A stretch of DNA of 64,000 nt from Arthrobacter sp. ISL-72 (GCF_018613755.1 NZ_JAGGPP010000022.1:57952-121951); one strand, 5' to 3'; positions 1-8,919 are shown, numbered from the stretch's first letter. Numbers and translations: made by a program. Notes: a model not told the origin generated them from the sequence alone.

Positions 1-13
1 ACAGGAGGAGGAC

Positions 14-811
14 ATGGTGAAGCGGCACAAGTACCAATACGGCGAGGACCCCAGCCAGTGGGGTGAGCTTTTCCTGCCGGACGCCCCGGGCACCCGTGGC
101 GTGGTGGTGGTGATCCACGGCGGGTACTGGCGTTCGCAGTACGGGGCCGAACTGGGCGAGCCGCTCGCCAGGGACCTCGCCATGCACGGAATGGCCGCCT
201 GGAACCTGGAGTACCGGCGCGCCGGGAACGGCGGCGGCTGGCCGCACACTTTCGAAGACGTGCTGGCGGGCATCGACAAGCTCAGGGACGTCGCCGGGAC
301 CCACGGCCTCAGCCTGCACAAAGTGGTGGCGCTGGGCCACTCCGCCGGCGGGCACCTGGCCGTCTGGGCGGCCGGGCGGGAACGGCTCGGGCAGCTCGGC
401 GCGCCTGACGCGGACCGCCAGCTGCAGCGGAAGAACGACGACGGCGCGGTGCACCTCACCGGGGTGGTCAGCCAGGCCGGGCTCCTGAACCTGGCCGATG
501 CCGAAAAGCTGAACCTCAGCAACGGCGCGGTCAGCAACCTGCTGGGCGGCTCGTCGGCGAAGTACCCGAAGCGTCACAAGTACGTCGACCCCATGAGTGC
601 AGTCCCGCTGCGGGTCCCCGTTTACGCAGTCCACGGCAGCGAGGACGATACCGTTCCCGCGAGCCAGTCCGACGCCTATGCCCGCGCAGCCAAGGCCGTG
701 GGCGGGCCGGTCCAGCTGCTGATGGTGCCCGGCGACCACTTCTGCCTGATCGATCCCAAAGCGCCCGCCTACCGAAAGTGCCGGGACCTGGTGCAGGAAC
801 TCCTGGGCTAA
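14..811 (+). CDS. alpha/beta hydrolase, arylformamidase (kynurenine formamidase)-like
   Basis: A 265-residue cytosolic alpha/beta hydrolase with no signal peptide. The HGGYW oxyanion-hole motif is at about residues 35-39, the nucleophile Ser110 is in GHSAGG, the acidic residue is near 211 (HGSEDD) and the catalytic His is near 242 (GDHF). HGGYW plus GHSAGGH is typical of the kynurenine formamidase branch of the esterase family. No other tryptophan-catabolism gene is nearby, so the substrate is uncertain. The start is set by GGAGGAGG about 5 nt before the ATG. The gene sits at the window edge, so upstream partners cannot be seen. Confidence 0.8.
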   Translation: MVKRHKYQYGEDPSQWGELFLPDAPGTRGVVVVIHGGYWRSQYGAELGEPLARDLAMHGMAAWNLEYRRAGNGGGWPHTFEDVLAGIDKLRDVAGTHGLSLHKVVALGHSAGGHLAVWAAGRERLGQLGAPDADRQLQRKNDDGAVHLTGVVSQAGLLNLADAEKLNLSNGAVSNLLGGSSAKYPKRHKYVDPMSAVPLRVPVYAVHGSEDDTVPASQSDAYARAAKAVGGPVQLLMVPGDHFCLIDPKAPAYRKCRDLVQELLG

Positions 812-813
812 AC

Positions 814-844
814 CCTCCCGAGGCCCCTGCCTAATCGGGGGAGG
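814..844. terminator. imperfect hairpin after the first hydrolase gene
   Basis: Left arm CCTCCCGA (814-821) and right arm TCGGGGGAGG (835-844) can pair with a two-base bulge just after the hydrolase stop. There is no long T-run, so it is a weak terminator call. Confidence 0.4.
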
Positions 845-852
845 TCACCGTA

Positions 853-880
853 TTTTCGGAACCGTGTTTTCGGTTAGGCT
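853..880 (+). promoter_or_regulatory. candidate nhaA promoter
   Basis: A -10 box TAGGCT at 875-880 follows a T-rich stretch (TTTTCG at 853-858) at 16-bp spacing. It implies transcription from about 887, which excludes the upstream ATG at 864 as the nhaA start. Confidence 0.4.
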
Positions 881-944
881 GGACGGAGGTGCGCCGGGAA
901 GTCTGGTCGGCATGGTTTTGTCGACCCAACGTTTAGGACGCCTC

Positions 945-2297
945 ATGAGCTATTCGCCCCCGCCCGCCCCCGACGCAAAACCGCGCACCGTCCTTGGCTA
1001 CGGCAGCTACGCGGAATCGCTCCGCATCGGAGAAATCCTGCGGAAGGAAACGGTGGGCGGCGTGCTGCTGGTGGCCGCCGCCGTGATCGCCCTGGTCTGG
1101 GCAAATTCGCCTGTCTCGGACAGCTATTTCGCCCTGCGGGATTTCCGGATCGGCTACGAGCCCTGGCATCTGGATCTCAGCCTGGGGGCCTGGGCTGCGG
1201 ACGGGTTGCTGGCCATCTTCTTCTTCCTGGTAGGCCTGGAACTCAAGCGCGAGTTCGTAGCGGGGGACCTGCGCCAAATCAGCACATCGATTGTTCCCGT
1301 GGCGGCCGCAGCCGGCGGCGTGCTGGTCCCGGCGCTGATCTACACCGCGGTGAACATCTACAGTCCCGAGACCCTGCGCGGCTGGGCCATCCCCACAGCC
1401 ACTGACATCGCGTTTGCCGTGGCAGTCCTGGCCATCATCGGTTCCCACCTGCCCAGCGCACTGCGCATCTTCCTGCTCACCCTGGCCGTGGTGGACGACC
1501 TGATCGCCATCAGCATCATCGCGTTCTTCTACTCCAGCGACGTCCAGCCGGCCCCGCTGCTGCTCGCCCTCATGCCGCTGGCGCTGTATGCCTTCCTGGC
1601 CCACAAGTACAGCCGCTTTTTCGGTGCCCACTTCATGGCCGCGTGGGCCATCCTGCTGCCGCTGGGCATTGCCACCTGGGCGTTGGTGCACGCTTCCGGC
1701 ATCCATGCCACGGTGGCCGGGGTGCTGCTTGGATTCGCCGTGCCGGTGCTCCGTTCCAAGGCCGGCGGCGGCCCCGAGGCCGGGCCGGGCCTTGCCGAAA
1801 CGTTCGAGCACCGGTTCCGCCCCATCTCCGCAGGGGTTGCCGTTCCCGTCTTCGCCTTCTTCTCCGCAGGCGTGGCGGTGGGCGGCTGGGAAGGCCTGGG
1901 CTCGGCCCTGGCGGACCCCGTGGCTGTCGGCATCATCATGGCCCTGGTCCTCGGCAAACCTATTGGCATCATGGGCACCACCTGGGTCCTCACCAAGGCC
2001 ACCAGGGCCAGGCTGGACGGTTCCTTCAACTGGATCGACGTGTTCGGAGTCTCGCTCCTGGCCGGAATCGGCTTCACCGTGTCCCTGCTGGTCGCGGAAC
2101 TGAGCTTCGGCCATGGGAGCCTGCACGACGACCATGCCAAGGTCGGCATCCTGGCAGCGTCACTCCTGGCTGCCCTGCTGGCAACGTCTGTGCTGATGAC
2201 CAGGAACCGCCAGTACCGCCAGGCCGAAGAACTGGAGAAGGTGGACTCGGACCAGGACGGCATCCCGGACGTCTATCAGCACGGGAACCGCGGCTGA
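945..2297 (+). CDS. nhaA: Na+/H+ antiporter NhaA
   Basis: An inner-membrane sodium/proton antiporter of 450 residues, with the hydrophobic segments and signatures of NhaA: the GLELKREF motif, PTATDIAFA, and LAVVDDLIAI with the paired Asp residues used for ion binding. ATG 945 is chosen because AGGA lies 6 nt upstream and the protein then begins MSYSPPP. ATG 912 is the alternative. The C-terminus is unusual: it ends in a soluble tail containing DSDQDGIPD, which has the DxDxDGxxD pattern of EF-hand or thrombospondin-type calcium loops. The role in pH and sodium homeostasis is inferred from the family. Confidence 0.93.
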   Translation: MSYSPPPAPDAKPRTVLGYGSYAESLRIGEILRKETVGGVLLVAAAVIALVWANSPVSDSYFALRDFRIGYEPWHLDLSLGAWAADGLLAIFFFLVGLELKREFVAGDLRQISTSIVPVAAAAGGVLVPALIYTAVNIYSPETLRGWAIPTATDIAFAVAVLAIIGSHLPSALRIFLLTLAVVDDLIAISIIAFFYSSDVQPAPLLLALMPLALYAFLAHKYSRFFGAHFMAAWAILLPLGIATWALVHASGIHATVAGVLLGFAVPVLRSKAGGGPEAGPGLAETFEHRFRPISAGVAVPVFAFFSAGVAVGGWEGLGSALADPVAVGIIMALVLGKPIGIMGTTWVLTKATRARLDGSFNWIDVFGVSLLAGIGFTVSLLVAELSFGHGSLHDDHAKVGILAASLLAALLATSVLMTRNRQYRQAEELEKVDSDQDGIPDVYQHGNRG

Positions 2298-2384
2298 GGA
2301 CAAGGACCCTTGCCGCCCCACGCCCCCGGGCGTACGGTTTTTGGGTAGGGCCGGGAAGCCCGCGCGCCCGGCGAGGAGGAAGGC

Positions 2385-3767
2385 ATGGACGTCGTCGTCG
2401 TCGATACCCCTCAGCTGGGGGACCGTAGCTATTTGGTGCACGACGGCAAGGCGGGCCTCGTCATCGATCCGCAGCGGGACACCGACCGTGTGGAAGCCGC
2501 CGCCCGCGAAGCAGGCGTGACCATCACCCATATTGCGGAGACGCACCTGCACAACGACTACCTCAGCGGCGGCCTGGAACTGGCCAGAGCCCATGGCGCC
2601 ACTTACCTGGTGAATGCCGCGGACACGGTCGAGTTTGAACGCACCGCCATCACCGACGGCCAAACGGTCAGTGTGGGATCCCTGACAGTCAGGGCCATCG
2701 CCACCCCCGGCCACACCCACACCCACCTGTCCTTCATCGTGGACGACGGCGTAGAGCAGGCCGTCTTCTCCGGCGGCAGCCTGCTCTACGGTTCAGTAGG
2801 TCGGACGGACCTCGTGTCCGAGTCCGACACCGTGGGCCTGGCCCGTGACCAGTATGCCTCCGTCCGCCGGCTCGTGGCCGAAGCCCGGCACGACGCAGCG
2901 CTCTTCCCCACCCACGGCTTCGGATCGTTCTGCTCCTCAGGTCCCGCCACGGGCGCCCGCTCTTCCACAGTCGGCGAGCAGCTCACCGCAAACCACGCCC
3001 TGATCGATCCGGACGAGGACCACTTCGTCCAGGAACTCATCGCCAACCTGTCCGCGTATCCGTCCTACTACGCACACATGGGCGCCCGGAACGCCAAAGG
3101 CCCGGGGCCGGCAGACCTCGCTGTCCCTGAGTCGGTGGACCCCGCAGAACTCACCCGGCGCCTTGAGGCCGGCGGATGGGTGATCGACCTCCGCCGCCGC
3201 GTAGCCTTCGCCAGCAGCCACCTCAAAGGCAGCGTCAGCTTCGAATACGGCCGCGGCTCGAACTTCACCACGTACCTGGGCTGGGTCCTGCCATGGAATG
3301 AAAAGCTCACCCTGGCGGGCTCGCGCGAGGATGTTGAGAAAGCCATCCGCGACCTCTCCCGCATTGGCATCGATTCGCCGGATGCCGCCGTCGGAACCGA
3401 ACCGAAGGTGCTGGCGCCGGATGCCGCCGTCGCCTCCTATCCGCGCGTCGGCTGGGACGGCCTGCTGGCCGCCCGCTCCGGCGCTGACACGGTCCTTGAC
3501 GTGCGCCGAGCGGACGAGTTCGCGGCGTCCCACGTGGCCGGAGCCGTCAACGTCCCGGTGCATCAGCTGCTGGCCCGGCTGGACGACGTGCCTGCCGGGA
3601 AACTGTGGGTCCACTGCGCCACCGGCTACCGGGCCGCAGTCGCGGCGAGCCTGCTGCAGCGGGCGGGGCGGGACGTGGTCCACGTGGACGCGAGGTTCGG
3701 CGACGCCGAGCCGGCCGGAGTTCCCCTGGAGCCCGGAGTTCCCCTGGACAAGGATCCTTCAGCCTGA
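2385..3767 (+). CDS. MBL-fold hydrolase fused to rhodanese domains (persulfide dioxygenase-like)
   Basis: A 460-residue fusion. The N-terminal metallo-beta-lactamase fold has HLHNDYLSGG and GHTHTHLSF metal motifs, as in ETHE1/CstB persulfide dioxygenases. Two rhodanese modules follow. The first lacks a catalytic Cys. The second has DVRRADEFAASH and an active-site loop HCATGYRA. In place of the usual FTGD metal-ligand motif the protein reads FSGGSLLYG, so the bridging Asp is Gly. A role in sulfane-sulfur handling is inferred from the family, and catalysis may be altered. The start is set by GAGGAGGA about 5 nt before ATG. pfkB follows after 33 bp. Confidence 0.82.
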   Translation: MDVVVVDTPQLGDRSYLVHDGKAGLVIDPQRDTDRVEAAAREAGVTITHIAETHLHNDYLSGGLELARAHGATYLVNAADTVEFERTAITDGQTVSVGSLTVRAIATPGHTHTHLSFIVDDGVEQAVFSGGSLLYGSVGRTDLVSESDTVGLARDQYASVRRLVAEARHDAALFPTHGFGSFCSSGPATGARSSTVGEQLTANHALIDPDEDHFVQELIANLSAYPSYYAHMGARNAKGPGPADLAVPESVDPAELTRRLEAGGWVIDLRRRVAFASSHLKGSVSFEYGRGSNFTTYLGWVLPWNEKLTLAGSREDVEKAIRDLSRIGIDSPDAAVGTEPKVLAPDAAVASYPRVGWDGLLAARSGADTVLDVRRADEFAASHVAGAVNVPVHQLLARLDDVPAGKLWVHCATGYRAAVAASLLQRAGRDVVHVDARFGDAEPAGVPLEPGVPLDKDPSA

Positions 3768-3800
3768 CCGGGAGCGCCCGGCGGTGTTCTCTGGCAGAGT

Positions 3801-4808
3801 ATGAGCATGCTCACAGTTATTGGCGAAGGCCTGGTTGACGTTGTCCAACGCTCCTCGGGAATCGAGGCCCACGTGGGCGGCAGCCCGCTCAATGTGGCAG
3901 TGGGACTGGCCCGGCTGGACCACCCGGTGCAGTTCATCGGCAGGTTCGGGCGCGACGCCTACGGGGAATCCGTGGCCGCCCACCTGAAGTCCAGTTCCGT
4001 GATGGTGCCCCAGGGCCCGGATGCCCTGCCAACCAGTGTGGCCACCGCCTTGATCGACGACGACGGCGCCGCCACCTACACGTTCGACCTCACCTGGGAG
4101 CTGCCCGGCCTTGCGGCCCGGCTGCCGTTCATGCTGCAGGGCACAACCCTGGTGCACACCGGTTCCATTGCCACCATGCTGGCACCGGGCGCCGCCGACG
4201 TGCTGGCCGCCGTCGAGCATGCCCGCCCGTCCGCCATCATCAGCTTCGACCCCAACTGCCGGCCCAGCATCATCACCGACGTGGACCACGCCCGCCGGCA
4301 GGCGGAGAAGTTCGTCGCGCTCGCGGACGTCGTGAAGGCCTCCGACGAAGACCTCGAGTGGCTCTACCCCGGCGTGGACGTCCAGGATTCGGCCCGGCGG
4401 TGGCTTTCCCTTGGGGGTCCGGGAGGCCCCGCAGCCGTGGTGGTCACCCGGGGCGCGGCCGGCCCCTGGGGCATCACCGCTGCCGGTGAAGCCGAGTTCG
4501 CCGCGCCCACAGTCGAGGTCGCGGACACAGTTGGCGCCGGCGATTCCTTCATGGCGGCGCTGATTTCCGGACTGGTGGACCGGGGCCTGGACGGTGCGCA
4601 GAACCGGAAGGAGCTGCGCGAGATGCCGGCCGAAACGCTCCGTGAACTGCTGGCCCACGCCGCGTGGGCGGCAGCCGTAACCGTATCCCGTCCCGGGGCG
4701 AACCCGCCCACCAGGGCCGAGCTCAACCACTTCGAACTCGGAAGCCTGGCGCGCGGTGCCGGACTCGCCGAAGATGACCTTAGGAACGCAGACTCCGCCA
4801 CTAACTGA
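3801..4808 (+). CDS. PfkB-family carbohydrate kinase (fructokinase-like)
   Basis: A 335-residue ribokinase-fold sugar kinase. It shows the N-terminal GGSPLNVAVGLARL motif and the C-terminal PfkB signature DTVGAGDSFMAALISGL, where the Asp is the catalytic base and GAGD forms the anion hole. The overall pattern is closest to fructokinases, but the sugar cannot be fixed from sequence alone. Two ATGs (3801, 3807) are possible and neither has a strong Shine-Dalgarno sequence. The PEBP gene follows after 10 bp, suggesting cotranscription. Confidence 0.85.
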   Translation: MSMLTVIGEGLVDVVQRSSGIEAHVGGSPLNVAVGLARLDHPVQFIGRFGRDAYGESVAAHLKSSSVMVPQGPDALPTSVATALIDDDGAATYTFDLTWELPGLAARLPFMLQGTTLVHTGSIATMLAPGAADVLAAVEHARPSAIISFDPNCRPSIITDVDHARRQAEKFVALADVVKASDEDLEWLYPGVDVQDSARRWLSLGGPGGPAAVVVTRGAAGPWGITAAGEAEFAAPTVEVADTVGAGDSFMAALISGLVDRGLDGAQNRKELREMPAETLRELLAHAAWAAAVTVSRPGANPPTRAELNHFELGSLARGAGLAEDDLRNADSATN

Positions 4809-4818
4809 AAGGCAGCAG

Positions 4819-5328
4819 ATGTCCCCGCACGATTCCTCTTCCTTGCACCTCAGCAGCGATTCCTTCCAGGACGGCCAAGCCCTGCCGCCCGCCCAGCTCA
4901 GCGGCAAGATGCGTGCGGGCGGCAAAGACGAATCGCCGCAACTGAGCTGGAACGGCGCCCCGGCCGGCACCAAGGGCTATGCGATCACGATGTTCGATCC
5001 GGACGCCCCGGGCCGCGGCGGCTTCTGGCACTGGGCAGTGCTGGACATTCCGGCAGGCGTAACGTCGCTTCCCGCGGGCGCAGGCGGCGAGGACGGCGCG
5101 CACCTTCCAGCCGGCGCGTTGCAGTTGAAGAACGACGGCGGCTTCCACGGCTACCTGGGGGCAGCACCGCCGCCCGGGCACGGACCCCACCGCTACGTGG
5201 TCACGGTCTACGCCCTCGATGTCGAGAGCCTGGGACTGGACGCCGGGTTCAGCCCCGCCAAGCTGGAAGCGAAGCTGAGCCCGCACGTGCTGGGACGAGG
5301 CACGCTGACGGGCATCTTCGAGCGCTGA
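4819..5328 (+). CDS. YbhB/YbcL-family PEBP (Raf kinase inhibitor-like) protein
   Basis: A 169-residue phosphatidylethanolamine-binding-protein fold. Visible family motifs are the TMFDPDAPGRGGFWHWAVLDIP ligand-site segment (in two parts: DPDAP and HWAV), the GPHRYVVTVYAL strand and the C-terminal GTLTGIFER. The biochemical role of bacterial PEBP proteins is poorly known. ATG 4819 is chosen because GAAAGGCAGC lies just upstream. An earlier in-frame ATG (4756) would overlap the kinase gene by 53 bp and precede an unconserved-looking extension. Confidence 0.85.
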   Translation: MSPHDSSSLHLSSDSFQDGQALPPAQLSGKMRAGGKDESPQLSWNGAPAGTKGYAITMFDPDAPGRGGFWHWAVLDIPAGVTSLPAGAGGEDGAHLPAGALQLKNDGGFHGYLGAAPPPGHGPHRYVVTVYALDVESLGLDAGFSPAKLEAKLSPHVLGRGTLTGIFER

Positions 5329-5400
5329 ACGCTTCGGCCAGTGCGCCGGGCCGATGCTCTCGCCCGGTGCGCTTGGGCCGGTGCGCCTGCGCGCCCAACG

Positions 5401-5406
5401 TAGACT
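5401..5406 (+). promoter_or_regulatory. -10 box TAGACT, leaderless-type spacing
   Basis: TAGACT lies 7 nt before ATG 5414, so transcription would begin at or within a nucleotide or two of the start codon. Confidence 0.45.
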
Positions 5407-5413
5407 GGGGAGT

Positions 5414-6241
5414 ATGCGGCTGGTAGCAAGTGACATTGACGGAACGATCCTCGGGCATGACGGCAAGATCAGTGACCGTACCATCCGCGCCTTCCACGCC
5501 TGCCGCGACGCCGGCGTCGAACTGGTCTTCGTGACCGGACGCCCGCCCCGCTGGCTGCACCCCCTGGAGGAGCAGCTGGGGCACACCGGGACCGTGATCT
5601 GCTCGAACGGCGCCGTTGTCTGGGACCTGGAGGAAGGCCGCCTCGTCTCGGCGCGGACCCTTACCCTGGATGCGGTTTTCGAAACGCGCCGCCTCATCAA
5701 GCAGCTGCGGCCCTCCGCCTTGTTCGCCGCGGAAACGCTCACCGGCTTCCACCTCGAACCGGGCTTCATCGAAAACGACTCCAGCGAATTGCTCTCCGAG
5801 TTCACGCCCGCGCCGCTGGCCAGCACGCTCACGGCCGACGACGCCGTGGTCAAGTTCCTGGCAATTGTCCGCGAAGGCACCGCCGACGATTTCCTTGCCG
5901 AGGTGTCACCCGCCGTCTCACACCTCGTTTCGGCCACCCACTCGGCACCCACCGTGGCCATGCTGGAGCTTGCCGTCCCGGGCATCAACAAGGCCGTGAC
6001 CCTGGCCGAATACGCAGCAACGCTGGGAATTGACGCCGCTGACGTGGTGGCTTTCGGGGACATGCCCAACGACATTGAAATGCTGCGCTGGGCCGGCGAC
6101 GGCTACGCCATGGCCAGCGGCCACCCGGAGGCCATCCGTGCCGCCGGGCAGCAGGCCCCGCATTTTGACGACGACGGCGTGGCCCAGATCCTCGAAAGCA
6201 AACTGGCCGACGTCCGAGTCAATCCCGTCAAACCCCTCTAG
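5414..6241 (+). CDS. HAD-superfamily (Cof-type) phosphatase
   Basis: A 275-residue cytosolic phosphatase. The HAD nucleophile motif DIDGTIL is near the N-terminus, motif II is VTGRPPRW, and the C-terminal motif AFGDMPNDIEML carries the Mg2+-binding Asp residues. This is the Cof/YbiV subclass, which dephosphorylates sugar phosphates and small phosphometabolites; the substrate is not predictable. ATG 5414 places the nucleophile Asp near residue 7, as is usual. The GDPD gene follows after 11 bp. A second Cof-type HAD gene occurs at 36.1 kb. Confidence 0.88.
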   Translation: MRLVASDIDGTILGHDGKISDRTIRAFHACRDAGVELVFVTGRPPRWLHPLEEQLGHTGTVICSNGAVVWDLEEGRLVSARTLTLDAVFETRRLIKQLRPSALFAAETLTGFHLEPGFIENDSSELLSEFTPAPLASTLTADDAVVKFLAIVREGTADDFLAEVSPAVSHLVSATHSAPTVAMLELAVPGINKAVTLAEYAATLGIDAADVVAFGDMPNDIEMLRWAGDGYAMASGHPEAIRAAGQQAPHFDDDGVAQILESKLADVRVNPVKPL

Positions 6242-6252
6242 GGCACGCTGGA

Positions 6253-7035
6253 ATGGCTGAGCTCCGGCCCTTCTTCGCCGCCGGCAGCGCCTCGGCACGG
6301 ATTGCGATGGCCCACCGCGGATTCTCACCGGACGGGCTGGAGAATTCGATGCCGGCGTTCCGCGCCGCCGTCGACCTCGGTTACCGGTACCTGGAGACGG
6401 ATGTCCACACCACTGCCGACGGGGTGCTGCTGGTGTTCCATGACGACTCCCTGGACCGGGTCACCGACGGGCACGGCCGCATTTCCAGGCTTCCCGCCCG
6501 AATCGTGGCCCAGGCGAGGATCGGGGGAGTGGAGCACATCCCTCTCTTCGCGGAGATGGTGCGGGCATTCCCCGGCGTGCGGCTGAACCTGGACGTTAAG
6601 GACTGGAATTCGGTATCGAGCCTCGCCGCCGCGATTGAGAAGCACGGCGTTCACGACCAGGTGCTGATTGCCAGTTTCTCGGACTGGCGGCGGCGGGCCG
6701 TCCTCAAACGGCTGAGCCGGCCGGTGGCGGCATCGGCAGGCATTGTGTCCAACGCGGTCTTCACGGTGCTGGGTCCGGTGCTTCCGGCGCCGCTGCTCCA
6801 ATGGGCGCTGCGGGACATACAGGCTCTGCAGGTGCCGGTCAGCTACGGTGCCGTCCGGGTGGTGACGCCTGGCTTCATCCGCCGCGCCCACCGGCATGGC
6901 CTCCAAGTCCACGTGTGGACCATCAACGATCCGGGGGAAATGCACCGGCTCCTGGACCTTGGCGTTGACGGCATTGTCACGGACCGGGCGGACCTTCTCA
7001 AGAAGGTACTTCAGGACCGGGGGCAGTGGGACTAG
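6253..7035 (+). CDS. glycerophosphodiester phosphodiesterase family protein
   Basis: A 260-residue GDPD TIM-barrel hydrolase. It has the AHRGFSPDGLENSMPAF start motif with catalytic His and the HENS-like Glu/Asn, ETDVHTTADGVLLVFHD with metal ligands and the second catalytic His, and the C-terminal VHVWTINDPGEM. It has no signal peptide, so it probably acts in the cytosol on glycerophosphodiesters. It is coupled to the HAD gene upstream (11-bp gap). Its stop codon overlaps the convergent GGDEF-EAL stop by 4 bp at a shared CTAG. Confidence 0.88.
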   Translation: MAELRPFFAAGSASARIAMAHRGFSPDGLENSMPAFRAAVDLGYRYLETDVHTTADGVLLVFHDDSLDRVTDGHGRISRLPARIVAQARIGGVEHIPLFAEMVRAFPGVRLNLDVKDWNSVSSLAAAIEKHGVHDQVLIASFSDWRRRAVLKRLSRPVAASAGIVSNAVFTVLGPVLPAPLLQWALRDIQALQVPVSYGAVRVVTPGFIRRAHRHGLQVHVWTINDPGEMHRLLDLGVDGIVTDRADLLKKVLQDRGQWD

Positions 7036-8570
7036 CTGCTGTGGTGTGATGCCTGCTGCGCGTCCAGGACGGCGGCGAACTCGTCGGCCGGGACGGGACG
7101 CCCGAAGTAATACCCCTGCGCGCTGACGCAACCAATGCTGGCCAGGTGCTGCGCCTGTTCAGCGGTCTCAACACCTTCCCAGACAGCTTCGAGCCCGCAG
7201 GCGCGGATCAGCTGGAGAATCGCGGCGATCAGGGCCGGCTGGGCCGGGTCCGTTCCCAGGTCCTTAAGCAGGGATCGGTCCACTTTGACCTTGTCCACGG
7301 GAAGCCTGCGCAGGTAGCTGATGGAGGAGTAGCCCGTGCCGAAGTCGTCGATTTCCAGTCCCACCCCCAGCTTCCGCAGACTGTTCAGGGAGTACCGGTC
7401 CAGCTCGTTGCCGCTGACGATTGCGCCTTCCGTCAGCTCGAGGACCAGCAGTTCCGGGCCGAGCCCGGCGCCGCTCAGGGCGTCCCGGACCTCTTCGATG
7501 AACTCAAGGCGTTGCAGGTCCGTGGGCGAGATGTTGATGCGCATGGAAAAGTCGTCGCCTGCCCGGGACTCCGCCCGCCAATCGCGGAGCTGTCCGACGG
7601 CGGCTCGGAGGACCCAGCCGCCCAGCTCGGATATGAGGCCGGCTTCTTCAGCGAGCGGAATGAATTCATCCGGCATCACCATTCCGCGGGCAGGATGCTT
7701 CCAGCGGACCAGGGCTTCCGCGCCCTCGATCCTGCCAGTAGCCAGCTCAACCACAGGCTGGTAGTACAGCACGAACTCGGACGCGGAGATGGCTGTCCGC
7801 AGGTCCTCAATGAGCTGGCTGCGCAGCTGGCGGGCATGCAGCATTGTCGGTTCGAACACCTTGAGCCTGTTGCGGCCGGCGGCCTTGGACGCGTACATGG
7901 CCACGTCGGCTTCCATCAGCAGTTGCTCCGCGCTCTGTCCGGCTCCGCCGACGCAGAGCCCCATGCTGGCACCGCACTGGACGGAATCGTTCTCCAGCTC
8001 GACCGGGCCCTCCAGTGAGGCGAGGACGCGGTTACCCACTCCCGCGGCACGGGTCAAGGTGGTGGCCGGCATCAGGACGGCGAACTCATCGCCGCCCAGC
8101 CGGGCCACGGTGTCTGTTTCCCGGACCGAGTCCATGATGCGGGCCCCGACTGCCGCCAGCACCTGGTCCCCGGCGGCGTGGCCGAGGGTGTCGTTGATAC
8201 CTTTGAAGGCATCCAGGTCCAGCAGGAGGATGGCGGGTGGCAGCCCGCCCTGCTCCGCCTCGGCGAGGGCGTCGTTCAGGGCATGGACCAGCGCTGTGCG
8301 GTTCGCAAGGCCCGTCAGGGAGTCCGTCAGCGCCATCTTCTGCATTTCAAGATGTGCTTCGTTGAGCAGCCTGGTGCGCAGTTCCACCCGTTGCTCCAGT
8401 TCCTGGTACATGATCTGCAGGTCTTCGGCGAGGAGGTTGGTGCCCATAATGACGGCATCCAGCTCATCCCTGGCGGGGGATACTTCGATCCTTGAGTGGA
8501 GCTCGCCGGCGGCAAGGCGGACAATCCCATCCAGCAGCTTGCCCAGGCGCGGATCACCGTCAGTGAACAT
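7032..8570 (-). CDS. soluble GGDEF-EAL cyclic di-GMP signalling protein
   Basis: A 512-residue protein with no membrane segment. It has a short HAMP-like/coiled-coil N-terminus (residues 1-80), then a diguanylate cyclase domain with intact GGDEF (159-163) and an RxxD inhibitory site (150-153). An EAL phosphodiesterase domain follows, with EAL (285-287), N346, E381, DDFGTGYSS (from 408), K429 and E465 present. Both activities look possible, so it may be bifunctional. Its start overlaps the end of the upstream STAS-like gene by 11 bp, implying translational coupling and possibly physical partnership. The stimulus is unknown. Confidence 0.9.
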   Translation of the reverse strand: MFTDGDPRLGKLLDGIVRLAAGELHSRIEVSPARDELDAVIMGTNLLAEDLQIMYQELEQRVELRTRLLNEAHLEMQKMALTDSLTGLANRTALVHALNDALAEAEQGGLPPAILLLDLDAFKGINDTLGHAAGDQVLAAVGARIMDSVRETDTVARLGGDEFAVLMPATTLTRAAGVGNRVLASLEGPVELENDSVQCGASMGLCVGGAGQSAEQLLMEADVAMYASKAAGRNRLKVFEPTMLHARQLRSQLIEDLRTAISASEFVLYYQPVVELATGRIEGAEALVRWKHPARGMVMPDEFIPLAEEAGLISELGGWVLRAAVGQLRDWRAESRAGDDFSMRINISPTDLQRLEFIEEVRDALSGAGLGPELLVLELTEGAIVSGNELDRYSLNSLRKLGVGLEIDDFGTGYSSISYLRRLPVDKVKVDRSLLKDLGTDPAQPALIAAILQLIRACGLEAVWEGVETAEQAQHLASIGCVSAQGYYFGRPVPADEFAAVLDAQQASHHSS

Positions 8571-8919
8571 GGGCGTTTTCCTTCAGCCATTCGACGGCCT
8601 CAGGTTCGGACGTAAAGTAACTCGCGGGTCCGGACTTGAAGTCTCCGCCAAGGATGAAGTGGGCCAGGATCCGGTCCACGGGGGTCCTGCCCAACAGTGC
8701 CCAGGCGGCAACTGTGCTCACGTTGCTGAAAACAGTCCTCGCTGCCCGGCTTACGGACGCAACGTCCGTCACATCCATCAACACGGCAATGGGCGAGCCG
8801 GAGCGGGGGGCCTGAAGGTGGGCAGCCAGCCGCTGCGCGGAACGTTCATCCAGATGCTGGTCCCGGGGCAGCACGATCCTGACGATTTGTTCCTGCATCA
8901 ATCCAAGCGGCCTGGACAT
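8560..8919 (-). CDS. STAS-like (DUF7793-type) small protein, copy 1
   Basis: A 119-residue protein resembling the STAS/SpoIIAA-like fold. It is recognisably paralogous to the gene at 12144-12515: both share VSRxARxVF, ALLGxxPVDRxLAxFxLG and a C-terminal SEPxAxxWL. Such domains usually act as protein-binding switches. ATG 8919 (MSRPLG) is chosen because GGGGGA lies 5-6 nt upstream; TTG 8931 is also in frame. It is the first gene of a two-gene operon with the GGDEF-EAL protein, whose start it overlaps. A TATATA stretch upstream may be its -10. The family name is from memory. Confidence 0.7.
   Translation of the reverse strand: MSRPLGLMQEQIVRIVLPRDQHLDERSAQRLAAHLQAPRSGSPIAVLMDVTDVASVSRAARTVFSNVSTVAAWALLGRTPVDRILAHFILGGDFKSGPASYFTSEPEAVEWLKENAHVH

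Noticed and set aside
933..2135. Long antisense open frame across nhaA (400 codons)
   Set aside because: Low-complexity Gly/Arg/Gln-rich translation with no motif. It is a by-product of GC-rich codon use opposite a well-supported gene.
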